From positions 1 to 64,000 of the IMG/VR virus record IMGVR_UViG_3300035670_000060: a stretch of 64,000 bases of DNA. One strand, 5' to 3'. A program made the translations under genes and the position numbers. Under the pieces are notes generated by a model. The model was not told the DNA's origin. It was given only the letters and a program-made list of their open reading frames with translations, and did no database searches. Source of the stretch: a virus. This document shows, one piece after another, positions 39,436 to 50,270 of the stretch (within the stretch, counting starts at the first letter, position 1; every line of letters begins with the position of its first letter).

Positions 39436-41760
39436 TTACACTGTGCTGTAATTTGTTCCTACTAGTTTCACTGTGATAGTTGCATTAGTTCCTTGAGCAA
39501 AAAGTCTTAGATTTCCGGAACTAATGTTTGCAGTGAAGATTACTAAATCATCATTTACATTAGTCGATACGATACCATATTCTGATATATATACGTTTGT
39601 ATCATCATGTACAACATGAATTTTTCCAGTTGAAAAATATGGTGTGCCTGTTGTAGTTTTTATATGGTATGTATATTCTGCCGTTCGATATGTAGCAATC
39701 GCAAAACTATCAACAATTGTTGCTGATCCTGTTGTTATGCCAGATGTAGATGATTCTAAAGAACCTGCACCTGTAAATACAATATTATCACCAGATTTGC
39801 TTACTGTGACTGTTCCAGCGCCAACAAAGTTTACATTACTCGTTGCACCACTTGTCAATGCTGTTAGTGTAAGATTTGCACCAGATGTCGCTGTTGTAGT
39901 TGATATAGAATATGTATCATATTCAACCGGAATAGGTACATTATAATAATTAGTACCATTATTTGTAAAGTTCCAACGATCACTAGATTCGTTCCATAAA
40001 AATTTAACGTTTGTTGATGTGCCACGCTCAACTTCAATACCTGCGTCTTGTGACGGAGAACCAGTCTCATCACTGTTCAACAATAAAACGCTGTCACCAA
40101 TGTCAACTTGATTTGAATTAACCGTTGTAGTTGTACCATTAACAGTTAGATTTCCTGTAATAACAGTATTACCGTCAACACTCAGATCATTGACTGTTAC
40201 ATTACCCGCTGAAAATGCTCCAGCAGCATCTCTAAGAACTATCGTTGAAGCGCCGTTTGCTGAAGCAGCGGTTGTTCTAGCGTTATCTAATGTGCCTGTT
40301 GATATATTTGATGCGTCTAGATTTGTTAACGCTGCGCCGTTGCCAGAGAATGTGGTAGCCGTTATAGCGTTTGCAGCAAAAGATCCTGAACCATCTCTTG
40401 CGACAATTGTGGATGCACCGTTAGCGGATGCGGCTGATGTTCTAGCGTTTGCTAAAGTTCCTGTTGAAATATTTGATGCATCTAAATTTGTTAATGCTGC
40501 ACCATTACCTACATGAGTTCCTGATAATGTTGTACTCGTTATAACATTTGCTGCGAATGAACCAGAAGCATCCCTAGCAACGATGGTAGAAGCACCATTT
40601 GCTGATGCTGCTGTTGTTCTAGCGTTATCTAATGTGCCTGTTGATACGTTAGATGCATTTAAATCTGTAAGTGCTGCTCCGTTACCTGAAAACGTTGTCG
40701 CTGTTATAGCATTTGCAGCAAAAGATCCTGAACCATCTCTTGCAACAATAGTCGAAGCACCATTTGCTGATGCTGCTGTTGTTCTTGCGTTATCTAATGT
40801 TCCAGTTGCTACGTTAGATGCATTTAAATTTGTTAATGCTGAACCATTACCAGAAATTGTTGTTGATGTTATAGCATTAGCTGTGAATGATCCTGATGCA
40901 TCTCTTGCGACAATTGTTGAAGCGCCGTTTGCTGAAGCGGCGGTTGTTCTAGCATTGTCCAGTGTGCCAGTTGATACATTTGACGCATTTAAATCTGTAA
41001 GTGCTGCACCATTACCAGAAATTGTTGTTGATGTTATAGCATTAGCTGTAAATGAACCAGAAGCATCTCTAGCAACAATCGTTGAAGCGCCGTTTGCTGA
41101 AGCAGCAGTTGTTCTATCATTTGATAAAGTTCCTGATGTTACGTTTGATGCATTTAAATTTGTAAGAGTTAACCCATTACCTATAATATAAGTTGCTATA
41201 ACATTTCCTGATATCGTTAAGTCAGCATCAGACGTTGTTAAAGTTGTACCACCAATTTTTAAGGAACTGCCTGAAAGATATAAATCTCTGAATCTATGTG
41301 TGTCATCACCTAGATCGTAAGTTACATTAGCATCTGGTAAAATATGACCTGATACAGTAAGGCCGTTCAAAATTCCTACTTGAGTAATATTTGATTGTGT
41401 TGTTGTAATTAATGTACCAGTAATTTGATTTGCGCTAAAATTTCCAGCCGCATCTCTTGCAACAATCGTTGAAGCACCATTTGCTGAAGCTGCCGTTGTT
41501 CTAGCGTTTGCCAAAGTACCTGATGATATATTGGACGCATTTAAATCTGTAAGTGCTGAGCCATTACCAGATATTGTTGTTGATGTTATAGCGTTTGCGC
41601 TAAAACTACCAGAAGCATCTCTAAGAACAATGGTAGAAGCGCCGTTCGCTGAGGCCGCGGTTGTTTTATCATTTGTTATTGTCGAACCTATCCAGTATCC
41701 AGCTGAATTAACAACATCTACGCTGTTAACCTTGATACCACTTTTGACCTTAAATGTCAT
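39436..41760 (-). CDS. Tail fibre with NASN/GTL repeats
   Basis: A 774-residue fibre protein. It begins MTFKVKSGIKVNSVDVVNSA, followed by repeat units of about 54 residues built on NASNxxTGTLDNARTTAASA then NGASTIVARD and SGSFxANAITSTTISGNGAA. The middle contains ILPDANVTYDLGDDTHRFRD then LYLSG, a fibre motif shared with the 41796 protein. A C-terminal block contains DIGDSVLLLNSDETGSPSQD and AGIEVERGTSTNVKFLWNE. The shared NASN repeats show homology with the N-terminal part of the 2121-residue fibre, suggesting gene duplication. It has its own late promoter. Confidence 0.85.
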   Translation of the reverse strand: MTFKVKSGIKVNSVDVVNSAGYWIGSTITNDKTTAASANGASTIVLRDASGSFSANAITSTTISGNGSALTDLNASNISSGTLANARTTAASANGASTIVARDAAGNFSANQITGTLITTTQSNITQVGILNGLTVSGHILPDANVTYDLGDDTHRFRDLYLSGSSLKIGGTTLTTSDADLTISGNVIATYIIGNGLTLTNLNASNVTSGTLSNDRTTAASANGASTIVARDASGSFTANAITSTTISGNGAALTDLNASNVSTGTLDNARTTAASANGASTIVARDASGSFTANAITSTTISGNGSALTNLNASNVATGTLDNARTTAASANGASTIVARDGSGSFAANAITATTFSGNGAALTDLNASNVSTGTLDNARTTAASANGASTIVARDASGSFAANVITSTTLSGTHVGNGAALTNLDASNISTGTLANARTSAASANGASTIVARDGSGSFAANAITATTFSGNGAALTNLDASNISTGTLDNARTTAASANGASTIVLRDAAGAFSAGNVTVNDLSVDGNTVITGNLTVNGTTTTVNSNQVDIGDSVLLLNSDETGSPSQDAGIEVERGTSTNVKFLWNESSDRWNFTNNGTNYYNVPIPVEYDTYSISTTTATSGANLTLTALTSGATSNVNFVGAGTVTVSKSGDNIVFTGAGSLESSTSGITTGSATIVDSFAIATYRTAEYTYHIKTTTGTPYFSTGKIHVVHDDTNVYISEYGIVSTNVNDDLVIFTANISSGNLRLFAQGTNATITVKLVGTNYSTV

Positions 41761-41792
41761 AATTTTCTCCTACCTTTGATTAGGTTTTTTAT

Positions 41793-41800
41793 TATTTATA
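41793..41800 (-). promoter_or_regulatory. T4-type late promoter of the fibre pair
   Basis: TATAAATA on the minus strand, 33-40 bases before the start at 41760 and overlapping the end of the gene upstream. Confidence 0.85.
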
Positions 41801-42917
41801 ATAATCTTCTAAACTTGAACGTATAAAGCACTGCTCCGGAAGTGTTGATAGTGCCAGATATTTGAAGTTTCAAATCATCACTATCAGATGTTTCGGTGCG
41901 TTGAACTCTTAAGAATAGAACACCAGAACCTGGACCTCGCCCTGCACGATGCAAAACGATTTCATCAAAGATTGTTGAATCTGTATCCGAAGAAAACCAT
42001 GACATAAGTCCAGAGTAATATTCGTTATAATGTTCTCCACCAACTAAGTTGTCGTTTGCAAAAACTTGAACAACATATGTTCCAGTCGGTAAAGATGTTG
42101 ATTTAATAGCTGTGTCTTGCCAGGAATCAGTAATTTGTAAACTCACGCTTGTTTCATAATATTGATCAATATTTGTTCCTTGTGTCATTACAAGGCCGCT
42201 ATGCTGAACTGTATTAAAAGTTACATCAGATGTAACTTTTAACGGTTGACTCAATCTCACTTGACTTGTATTTCCACTAGGAATTACATTTAAACCGTCA
42301 TCAATATTGAATTGAATTTTGCCTACGTTTGATATTGTATTTGAAGTGGCGCTCGTATTATTGACATTTTCAACTTCAATTTTTAAATCTAATGTTTCGC
42401 CAGGAACTAAATTTATACCAGTGTCTAAAAGCGATTCTACATAGTTATAGTCTATAATACCGCCTGTTGTATTGCTTGTAAAAATATTACCATTACTTGT
42501 TACAATAAGTGCAGTAGGATTAGGATTAGATATAGTTGAGTTAGGAACAATTCCTATAACTCCGCTATTTGAATTTGTTGAAAATGTTGAACCGCCGAGA
42601 TTTATTGTATTACCACTTAAAAATAAATCTTTAAATCTGTAAGAACTGGAACCAATGTTATAAACTGAATCAACTGTCGGTATAATATTACCCGACATAT
42701 TTAAATCTGTAACATTAATTGTATTTGCTGTAAGTACATCTACATTAGCTGTTGTAAATGTTACATTCGCTGAAACACCTACTGTAATACCACCAACTGT
42801 ACTTCCATCACCAATAAAAACTGTTTTAGTGTCGGTTGAATAGATGAGTTCGCCTTCAGCCGGAGTTATCGACAATCTTTCAGCATTCGTTCCTCTTCTA
42901 AGTTTAAGACCAGACAT
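41796..42917 (-). CDS. Fibre/baseplate protein with Mtd-like N terminus
   Basis: A 373-residue fibre-type protein. The N-terminal 45 residues, SGLKLRRGTNAERLSITPAE, GELIYSTDTKTVFIGDGSTV, resemble the short attachment domain found at the N terminus of phage fibres and major tropism determinants. A middle domain has DSVYNIGSSSYRFKDLFLSG, shared with the neighbouring fibres, and the C-terminal part is beta (FRDAGRG-type, HRAGRGPGSGVLFLRVQRTE). It would join the virion by its first domain. It may be the link between baseplate and long fibres. Confidence 0.8.
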   Translation of the reverse strand: MSGLKLRRGTNAERLSITPAEGELIYSTDTKTVFIGDGSTVGGITVGVSANVTFTTANVDVLTANTINVTDLNMSGNIIPTVDSVYNIGSSSYRFKDLFLSGNTINLGGSTFSTNSNSGVIGIVPNSTISNPNPTALIVTSNGNIFTSNTTGGIIDYNYVESLLDTGINLVPGETLDLKIEVENVNNTSATSNTISNVGKIQFNIDDGLNVIPSGNTSQVRLSQPLKVTSDVTFNTVQHSGLVMTQGTNIDQYYETSVSLQITDSWQDTAIKSTSLPTGTYVVQVFANDNLVGGEHYNEYYSGLMSWFSSDTDSTIFDEIVLHRAGRGPGSGVLFLRVQRTETSDSDDLKLQISGTINTSGAVLYTFKFRRLL

Positions 42918-42925
42918 ATATATCC

Positions 42926-45379
42926 TTATACAAAAGAACCAAAATCAACTGTAAGACCGGCTGTAGGTGAAGTAAAAGATCCAAAATCAAGTTCAATGAT
43001 TGCGTTATTGGAAGGTGTTATGCTATTTATCGAATCAAATCTTATTGATTGATTTATACTATTCGCTGTAATTGTTATACCAGTACCAGCTAAAAAATTT
43101 ACTGTGTCTAAACCAACAGCAGTCAATCCTGGATTTGAATTTACATTCCAATATTTAAATGAAGTAATTGTATTTGCGTAATCATAAGCTGCTTGTGCTA
43201 AACTGTTTGCAGTGTTTGCTGTATCATATATGCTATTTGCATCAGTTCTTAGCAAATATTGTGGATGATCATCGTCCGTAAGGCCCGTAAGTAAACCATG
43301 ATCACTCAAAGTTGCTGGTAAAGTTGTTATAGAATTAAAACTTCTTAAATCCCAAACAGAAACTAATCTTGCATTGACGCTGTTTATATAACTTGTTTTG
43401 CATTCGTAAACAAGTTTGTATAACGGACGCATTTCAACAACAGGAAATCCCGTAAGAATCAAATCTGAGAATTGAATTCCTTCAGCATCACCTATGTTAG
43501 ACCTTTGATCTTGACCAATAATACCTATAACAGGATAATTGATGTTGTTTGTTGCAACAATAAAAGTTACACCAAATTTATTGTTATCAATGTCTACGGT
43601 AGACCATGTACCACCGCTGAATTGATTATATTGTGGTCTTGCAGATCCTTGTTTAATTGGAAAGTTAGTTGGTGTATCAATCACCCAAGCATCATTGCTT
43701 AAATAAAACATTGGAATTCTTGCGGGGCCTTGCAAGTCTTGTTCCCATGTATTTGCTGTCGGTGTGTTTGAATGCGTGATATCAACTTGCAAATCTTCAT
43801 CAAAAAACGTACCATCCTGAATATCAATTTGAAGGTGTGTATCAAGAGAACCATCGCCATTAACTATATAATTTGTAGCACCAAAACCATTTGCAATCGC
43901 TGCACCTCTTGTACGATGCAAATATTCGTGCGTCTGCCAATCTAAAGTAATGCCGTGACGTTCATCTGCAACAAACGGCGCTGTTTGTGTATTTTGATTC
44001 CAATACACATAAGCAACCATACAATCATCATCCCAATCAAAAAATGTTGTTCTATATTGAAGAACACCACTAGGATCAAAATAAATGTAATAAAGACCTG
44101 TTGTATTTGGTATAGTGACGGATCTGCTATTTGTAATCTGTCTTTTGATACCTTTAGTGTAAATGTAATATGATGCACTAACTGGTGATATAGTAAATGT
44201 CCTTGATACATCATTAAATGATATAGCGGAATCTGTTCTTTCAACAATTCCCATTGGCTCTTTTGTATCAGCAAAAATTGCATTGATTGTATCAAGGAAT
44301 GGTGAAGAAATTGTTAGTGTGTCAGTGCTCGCATCAGTAGTAATAACAATATTATTGCCAGCAGCAATAGTTAATGTATCAGTATTTGAATCAGCAACTA
44401 TATCATCTTGTCCTGTTACTGATATTGTTTTAAATAAAATAATTGTATTAGCATAATCATATGCCGCTTGAGCTAAAGAATTTGCGTTGTTGGCTTGGTC
44501 ATATGCTGAATTTGATGTATTCCAAATTTGATATACTGTAGTATTAACTGCATATCCAGTTAAATCAACATCAAATGTTAAAGAGTCTGCTACCGTGTCT
44601 GTTGTTATAATTAAATTATTACCAGATACAACACTCAATGTAGCGTTTGTAGAATTCGCTGTAACTAAATCGGTATTGTTTACTAAAACATTTCTAAAAG
44701 CTGGACCACCTTCTCCTGTGCCAGTTTGTTGTATAAAAGTAAATTTTTTAGTTGCGTTGTTATAAGAAAGAACATAACCTTCTTGAATACTATCACGGTC
44801 AACATCATCTAGCCAACGAAAATTAACTTCACCACCACCAGAACTACCGCCTACAATATTTTTAGATATTATAGCATTGACTTTATTTTTGTATTGAACA
44901 ACATCTTTGAGAACTAATGATTTAAAGTTTTTAAAATCTTTTTCAAATTCTTTGGTATCAGCATCTCTGCCAGAATCACCTTTATCACCTTTTTCGCCTT
45001 TATCTCCCTTTTCACCTTTTGGACCTTGAATTCCAGGAAGACCTTTGTCTCCTTTAGGACCACGTGAACCTGTCTCACCTTTCTTACCTTGCGGACCCTG
45101 GATACCTTGAGGACCTTGCTCGCCAGTATCACCTTTTTCACCAGAAAATCCACGTGGACCAATTTCGCCTCTATCACCTTTTAAAACACGAACGAGTCCT
45201 TCCTGATCAGTAGGATCTTTTATTGCACCTGATTCAACAATTGTTTTTGCGTATTCTTCTAAAGATTCTAGTCGTTTTAAAAGTTTATCAACTTCTTTTT
45301 TTGTATATGCTATAGAAGTTGCTATAGATAACGCTTCATCAATTGCTTTTACATGAAGATTACTTTTCTCCTCGCTCAT
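42926..45379 (-). CDS. Collagen-like fibre protein
   Basis: An 817-residue fibre protein. After an N-terminal helix ([20 protein letters not shown], heptads to residue 50) there is a collagen-like run of about 23 G-x-y triplets ([20 protein letters not shown] and [20 protein letters not shown]), followed by beta domains and repeats such as [20 protein letters not shown]. The collagen stretch would form a trimeric rod. The start overlaps gene 20 by 20 bases; I chose the first ATG, which fits the coiled N terminus. It is the first gene of the fibre block after the portal gene. Confidence 0.83.
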   Translation of the reverse strand: MSEEKSNLHVKAIDEALSIATSIAYTKKEVDKLLKRLESLEEYAKTIVESGAIKDPTDQEGLVRVLKGDRGEIGPRGFSGEKGDTGEQGPQGIQGPQGKKGETGSRGPKGDKGLPGIQGPKGEKGDKGEKGDKGDSGRDADTKEFEKDFKNFKSLVLKDVVQYKNKVNAIISKNIVGGSSGGGEVNFRWLDDVDRDSIQEGYVLSYNNATKKFTFIQQTGTGEGGPAFRNVLVNNTDLVTANSTNATLSVVSGNNLIITTDTVADSLTFDVDLTGYAVNTTVYQIWNTSNSAYDQANNANSLAQAAYDYANTIILFKTISVTGQDDIVADSNTDTLTIAAGNNIVITTDASTDTLTISSPFLDTINAIFADTKEPMGIVERTDSAISFNDVSRTFTISPVSASYYIYTKGIKRQITNSRSVTIPNTTGLYYIYFDPSGVLQYRTTFFDWDDDCMVAYVYWNQNTQTAPFVADERHGITLDWQTHEYLHRTRGAAIANGFGATNYIVNGDGSLDTHLQIDIQDGTFFDEDLQVDITHSNTPTANTWEQDLQGPARIPMFYLSNDAWVIDTPTNFPIKQGSARPQYNQFSGGTWSTVDIDNNKFGVTFIVATNNINYPVIGIIGQDQRSNIGDAEGIQFSDLILTGFPVVEMRPLYKLVYECKTSYINSVNARLVSVWDLRSFNSITTLPATLSDHGLLTGLTDDDHPQYLLRTDANSIYDTANTANSLAQAAYDYANTITSFKYWNVNSNPGLTAVGLDTVNFLAGTGITITANSINQSIRFDSINSITPSNNAIIELDFGSFTSPTAGLTVDFGSFV

Positions 45380-47018
45380 TTCTTGTCTCTTCTGTTAATG
45401 TATCAAAAAATCTAGTCATAGATTTTGCTAAATCTTTTTGGTCACTATCATCAAATTTTCTAGATTCTAGATTTTCTTTTTTTACACTCACAACGACTTC
45501 TTGAGGAGGTGGCGGTGAAGGTGGTGGAGGTTGAACTGGCTCCATCGGTTCATCTTCCATATTTGCTTTATCTTCTTCCATTTCTTTGTCCATATCTTTG
45601 ATTTCATCTTCAGATTGACGAAGAATGTTCTTACGAATATAAGCAACGGAAAAATATTTACCTACATACGGATCAATTTCACCGAGCAGTCCAAGTCTAT
45701 CTTTCATAATTTCAGATTGTTTCAGTTCTACAAAATAAGAATCAGAAATGAAATCATAATTGATTTCTTCTTTGAGTTGAAGCCATTCTGCCCTTGTGCA
45801 TATACCCTTAAGAAGTAATTGTGTTTCTAAAAGTTTATCAAATAAATGTGTAAAACGCAAGCGCAGTCTTGAAACAAATTTTGAAAACTTGATTTCATCT
45901 CTAGAGATTTCACTTGCACGACCTAAAGAGAAACCTTGATCCGATTCTAATCTTGAAATTGGTACGTTCAATGATTTATAAAGTTTCTTTTGAAAGTATA
46001 GAACGTCTTCAATCTCACCTAGATTTTGACCAGCAGGAAGCGTTGTAATTTCTGTACCTTTACCACCTTCTCTACGTGGCAACCAGAAATCTTCAAGCAT
46101 TGTTTGAAATCTTCTATCATCACGAATTTCACCAGTTTGTGCATCATAGACAAGTTTGTTCTTGTATTTTTGCATAATCTCACGGAGATATTGCTCTGCT
46201 TTTATTTTAGGTAAATTACCGACATCGATATAAAAAATTCTTCGTTCAGGTGCTCTTGAGATTCTGTAAATGACTGTAGCATCTTCAAGCATTCTTAACT
46301 GATTCAGTGGCTTGATTGCCTTATGTAGATGTGATATAACAACTTTACCATCTTTATCAAACTGACCGCAATGAACATAGCAAATGGAATCTGCTGCTAT
46401 CTTAAGACCTTGTGCACCATCTTTTGCAAAACCTTTGTCTGAAAAAATATAATACTCATTTGGTTTAGTATAAATTTGTGCAATACCAGTTGTATCTTTC
46501 TTCTTTACTGACTCACGGACTTTGCGAATCTTTCTTGGATCAATGTAACGAATCTCACGAAGACCTGAGCGTGGAGATTTTTCATCAATAATCATGTGAT
46601 AGTATAATCGTCCATCAATGTACCAGCGTCGAAAAATGTCATAGCCCATATTATTGAAATCAAGAAGTTTCATAATGTGTGTATATTCATCACGAATTTT
46701 CTTTTTGATTGATTCTGGCTGTTTAAGTTCGTCCAGTACAATTTCAACAGGATACTTATGTTCTTCGTATACAATCGCTTCGTTAACTATATCATCAATC
46801 GCTAAATCACACTCTGGCTGCATAGCCATTTCACGATACTTATTGATGAGTTCAGAGTCGGAACGTATTTGACCTTCTAAGTCAACATATGTACCATAGA
46901 TTCCGCCTGCTGATATTGCAACAGCACCATCATCTTCCGCTTTAGGCACAAATGATTGTACTTGTGATTGTTCTGGCTCATCTTTTCCAATTTTAAAACC
47001 AAATAAACGAATTGCCAT
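45360..47018 (-). CDS. 20: gp20, portal protein
   Basis: A 552-residue portal (connector) protein that nucleates the prohead and serves as the DNA channel. Landmarks: [56 protein letters not shown] and [21 protein letters not shown]. The C terminus has a Pro-rich acidic stretch ([20 protein letters not shown]). The N terminus begins [14 protein letters not shown]. It precedes the fibre block; in T4 the next genes are 67 and 68, so the fibres are inserted. A weak late-promoter-like site and a hairpin lie upstream. Confidence 0.96.
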   Translation of the reverse strand: MAIRLFGFKIGKDEPEQSQVQSFVPKAEDDGAVAISAGGIYGTYVDLEGQIRSDSELINKYREMAMQPECDLAIDDIVNEAIVYEEHKYPVEIVLDELKQPESIKKKIRDEYTHIMKLLDFNNMGYDIFRRWYIDGRLYYHMIIDEKSPRSGLREIRYIDPRKIRKVRESVKKKDTTGIAQIYTKPNEYYIFSDKGFAKDGAQGLKIAADSICYVHCGQFDKDGKVVISHLHKAIKPLNQLRMLEDATVIYRISRAPERRIFYIDVGNLPKIKAEQYLREIMQKYKNKLVYDAQTGEIRDDRRFQTMLEDFWLPRREGGKGTEITTLPAGQNLGEIEDVLYFQKKLYKSLNVPISRLESDQGFSLGRASEISRDEIKFSKFVSRLRLRFTHLFDKLLETQLLLKGICTRAEWLQLKEEINYDFISDSYFVELKQSEIMKDRLGLLGEIDPYVGKYFSVAYIRKNILRQSEDEIKDMDKEMEEDKANMEDEPMEPVQPPPPSPPPPQEVVVSVKKENLESRKFDDSDQKDLAKSMTRFFDTLTEETRNERGEK

Positions 47019-47042
47019 TTAAGTCTCTCTTTAAAATGAAAA

Positions 47043-47058
47043 GGGGCGTAATAGCCCC
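47043..47058 (-). terminator. Hairpin after the tail-tube genes
   Basis: Minus strand: GGGGC-TATTAC-GCCCC followed by TTTTCATTTT. A 5-bp stem with a U-rich tail; it would end or attenuate the tail-tube transcript before gene 20. Confidence 0.6.
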
Positions 47059-47082
47059 TCTTGTGAATAACTATTACGCAAC

Positions 47083-47090
47083 TATTTATT
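47083..47090 (-). promoter_or_regulatory. Possible degenerate late promoter before gene 20
   Basis: AATAAATA on the minus strand, one base off the late consensus and upstream of a terminator-like hairpin. Weak call because the hairpin lies between it and the gene 20 start at 47018. Confidence 0.35.
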
Positions 47091-47114
47091 CGTTGCGAAA
47101 AGTTTCTTATAACA

Positions 47115-47711
47115 TCATACCGATGCCGCTGAATTTACTTCAGTTTCATCTGAAATTGAACCATTACTTACAGCCGTCAATGAATGATACTGGAATGTAA
47201 CTGTAAATTCAGAAATTGTATCAGATGAATCATAAGATAAATCAATAGCGCCAATATCCGTAGGAAAACATTCAAATAATTGATATGATCTGGAAACTGT
47301 ATTATCTTGTTTTAAATGATCAACTCTTAAATCAACCATATAATCAAAACCAGATGATCCTGTTGGTCTAATTGCTTCATTATCATAGTTATTTAATTTG
47401 ATGTAGCTTACCCATTGATTGAATAATCCTCTAAGTGTATGAGCATCGTCAGAAATAAATGTTGCTGTCCAGTCTGCAAACGTTCTATCTCCAGGAACTT
47501 TAATTCTTCTACCACCACGATAAGGAACTTCAATAACACCTAATGTGAATGCTGGTATCGCTGCTGATTTACATAGATATTTTGCTCTATTGGCCGCTGA
47601 TATAATATTTACACCAACACTTGAAGGCCATAAAAAAGTAATTTCAAATAGATTTGGTCTAGCACCAATTCCTAACTGTTCTTTTAAATTTGAAATCGTC
47701 GATAGTGCCAT
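47115..47711 (-). CDS. 19: gp19, tail tube protein (copy b)
   Basis: A 198-residue tube protein with MALSTISNLKEQLGIGARPN LFEITF, then VIEVPYRGGRRIKVPGDRTF and DWTATFISDDAHTLRGLFNQ, the strands of the gp19 tube fold. The C-terminal ISEFTVTFQYHSLTA is shared with the next copy. It lies directly downstream of the second copy, and both follow the sheath gene. Two tandem gp19-like genes in T4-like phages suggest one major tube protein and a specialised variant at an end; which is which cannot be told. Confidence 0.85.
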   Translation of the reverse strand: MALSTISNLKEQLGIGARPNLFEITFLWPSSVGVNIISAANRAKYLCKSAAIPAFTLGVIEVPYRGGRRIKVPGDRTFADWTATFISDDAHTLRGLFNQWVSYIKLNNYDNEAIRPTGSSGFDYMVDLRVDHLKQDNTVSRSYQLFECFPTDIGAIDLSYDSSDTISEFTVTFQYHSLTAVSNGSISDETEVNSAASV

Positions 47712-47726
47712 TTTATTTTCCTTTTA

Positions 47727-48284
47727 TTATAAATTTATATTAGCTTCATCGCCTACGAGATAATAATCGTAAGACCAAGTAACTGTAAATTCTTCGACGG
47801 TATCTGTTGTATCAAAAGACAGATCAATAGATGATATATCGCTGGGCCAACAATTAATTAATTTATACTCAGCATTTGGCCCAACAGAATTACCATCGGC
47901 ATCTAATTGAAATATTTCAACGGTGCCTGAAACGAGAGTTCCTGTTCCAACTGTTCTATTGCCCACAGAAGGTAAATTGTAATTAGTTTTGGATATTGTT
48001 GATTGCCATTCCTCAAATCTTGATCGAATGTAAAAATTTTCGTCATTGAGTACCGTTGTTGTCCACTCAGCAAACTGTCTATCACCACCCATTTTTAATC
48101 TTCTACCACCTACCGTTGCAACTTCAATTAATCCAACGGTTGCTGATGGTAGAGATGCTGAACGGCAAACATATTCAAATCCAGTAAAAGTGAACGCTGC
48201 TGGTGGATTAACTTTGACAAGAAACAGGTTCGGACGTGAACCTGCTCCTAATGCCTCCCTAAACGCTTGAATTGTAAATGCCAT
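47727..48284 (-). CDS. 19: gp19, tail tube protein (copy a)
   Basis: A 185-residue tube protein with AFTIQAFREALGAGSRPNLF, IEVATVGGRRLKMGGDRQFA and EWTTTVLNDENFYIRSRFEE. It has the same strand order as the copy at 47115-47711, and the end VEEFTVTWSYDYYLV corresponds. The start has GGAGAAACAAT. It precedes the other gp19 gene in transcription order and follows the sheath gene by 28 bases, exactly the T4 order 18-19. It is therefore the likelier main tube subunit. Confidence 0.88.
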   Translation of the reverse strand: MAFTIQAFREALGAGSRPNLFLVKVNPPAAFTFTGFEYVCRSASLPSATVGLIEVATVGGRRLKMGGDRQFAEWTTTVLNDENFYIRSRFEEWQSTISKTNYNLPSVGNRTVGTGTLVSGTVEIFQLDADGNSVGPNAEYKLINCWPSDISSIDLSFDTTDTVEEFTVTWSYDYYLVGDEANINL

Positions 48285-48311
48285 ATTGTTTCTCCTTTAC
48301 TCTATTTCTAT

Positions 48312-50201
48312 TTAAGCGCCAATTTCAGCGAAAGCGGCTGCACCTCTAACAGAAACAAAGTTCAATTGAATGAAGTTGACTGATCCAATTGGTTGTACAA
48401 AGATATCAGCAACAAATCCATTTGAATTTACAATGTCTTCAGTGTTATTTGTTTCATTACATATAACTCTGAAATCAACAATACCACGTCTTGCTTGAAC
48501 ACTTCTTAGATATGGTGTTACAAGATTAACAAACGTTGATCTTGTTGTTGCATCATTTTGATCGAATAGAATACTTTCAGCAGTAGCAGTAATTGTTTTC
48601 TGAAGTTCAATAAACAATTTACGAACGTTAATTCGATTGAGTGATTGATTCTTTGTAATAAATGTTTTGTCACCATATAAAACTGTGCCACGACCAACTT
48701 TATTGAGTACAGCATTTACTGAGATTTTATATAGCGCATCTCTATCTGTTGGGCTTGGATTGTAAGCAAGTTTTACAACATTTGAAATAACGCCATTTGT
48801 TGTTCCTGCTGGTGAAAGCCAAGGATCTCTTGTACCATCGTTACGTGCAATAACTCCAGCAATATCTGGATTTAATGGAACATAAACGTATGTATCGTTA
48901 TATCTATCGTATTGATATTTCCAGCCTGTATCAGCAAAGCCGTATGTAGAACGTGTGATTCCACCAAACCATGTTTCAAGATTTGCAAGTGGACTTGGCA
49001 CGTTTACAACATATGATTTTGGTGGTGAGAACGTAACGATAGCATCTTTTCTGATTTCAGCAATGTCTGAAATTAAAGAATTAATAACGGTATTTGATGA
49101 CTGACCAGCAATTATAACGCTAACTTCAACAGATTCTTTACTTTCGAATTTATCGTAGCCTGAAAGTCTTTCTGTGTCGCCAATGTCTGTGCCATCTGCA
49201 CCGCCACTTAAACTAAAATTGATTGTATTTGAATTTCTACCAAATGCACCTGCATTGATAAGTGAAGTGCCCCATGCAGTAGCAGAATCAGGATTTGTAT
49301 TTGTTGAATCATGCCCTACCCAGTAAATATACTGTGAACGTGCGTTAATTACATCTTTATAATAATTTGTACCGCCGTCTGGTGAACGTGCATCAACACC
49401 TTTTGAAAGACCTTCGTATTTTTCTAAAACAAGACCAATTGTTCCTGTGATTGCAGCATCTTCATCAACAACTGCTACGTGAAGTTCATCATACAATGCA
49501 TTTGCTGAGGCTGCACTAGCTGAAGTACCTGGTGCTGCTGCGAATTCATCGTAATATTCCCAACGACGTTTTCCTGTTACGCCTGTTAATGTCACAGGAT
49601 ACGCTGAAGTGAGCGTGAAATGTGTAGTATTAGTAATCGAAGCAACTTTAATTGAACGACCTTCACATACGAAATAGTCTCCAACTCTCATTTCAGTGTT
49701 TGCTGCTGAACTTGTTCCTACAACTAAAGTGGATGCTGCTGTAGTGGCATAAGTTCCAGAAAGGTCGCTTTGCCAAGCATTTGCTGATGAACATACGGAA
49801 ACTTTAAGTGAATTGCCTAATGCGCCTGGATACTTAGCAATCCATAATCCATTATTAAATGATGTCGTATTATTATAATCGTCAATATTTTCAACAAGCG
49901 TGGCTGAGCCAGTAGACACTGCATTAAATGCTGTAGTGGTATTCGCTGCTCTAACTACATAGAGATTTCCAGTATAATTTAGAAAGTTACCGGCACAAAG
50001 AAAATCAACGATACAGTTTGAATTTGGCTTACCAAATTTTGTTGCCAATTCATTTTCACTTGTAATTTGAGTGACTTCGTTCACTGGACCCCAACGGAAT
50101 TGTCCCGTAAAGGCACCAGCAACAGTACCAGTAGATGGCGCTACGGAAGTAAAGTCTCTTTCAGTAACCTTTACTCCAGGTGAAACTAGACTGATTGCCA
50201 T
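48312..50201 (-). CDS. 18: gp18, tail sheath protein
   Basis: A 629-residue contractile sheath protein. It begins MAISLVSPGVKVTERDFTSV, typical of sheath subunits, and ends with the conserved LNFVSVRGAAAFAEIGA. The region NRINVRKLFIELQKTITATA and the IDFRVICNETNN C-terminal domain belong to the sheath fold. It surrounds the tail tube and shortens on infection. It has an exact late promoter 50 bases upstream (50251-50258), shared with nothing else, so it and the tube genes are one late unit. Confidence 0.96.
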   Translation of the reverse strand: MAISLVSPGVKVTERDFTSVAPSTGTVAGAFTGQFRWGPVNEVTQITSENELATKFGKPNSNCIVDFLCAGNFLNYTGNLYVVRAANTTTAFNAVSTGSATLVENIDDYNNTTSFNNGLWIAKYPGALGNSLKVSVCSSANAWQSDLSGTYATTAASTLVVGTSSAANTEMRVGDYFVCEGRSIKVASITNTTHFTLTSAYPVTLTGVTGKRRWEYYDEFAAAPGTSASAASANALYDELHVAVVDEDAAITGTIGLVLEKYEGLSKGVDARSPDGGTNYYKDVINARSQYIYWVGHDSTNTNPDSATAWGTSLINAGAFGRNSNTINFSLSGGADGTDIGDTERLSGYDKFESKESVEVSVIIAGQSSNTVINSLISDIAEIRKDAIVTFSPPKSYVVNVPSPLANLETWFGGITRSTYGFADTGWKYQYDRYNDTYVYVPLNPDIAGVIARNDGTRDPWLSPAGTTNGVISNVVKLAYNPSPTDRDALYKISVNAVLNKVGRGTVLYGDKTFITKNQSLNRINVRKLFIELQKTITATAESILFDQNDATTRSTFVNLVTPYLRSVQARRGIVDFRVICNETNNTEDIVNSNGFVADIFVQPIGSVNFIQLNFVSVRGAAAFAEIGA

Positions 50202-50250
50202 TTATATTCTCCTTGTTATAATGATATTCAATCTTGCGATTTGTTTATTT

Positions 50251-50258
50251 TATTTATA
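50251..50258 (-). promoter_or_regulatory. T4-type late promoter of gene 18
   Basis: TATAAATA on the minus strand, 50-57 bases before the gene 18 start, just before the gene 17 stop. Confidence 0.85.
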
Positions 50259-50270
50259 AAAAACGCAATT

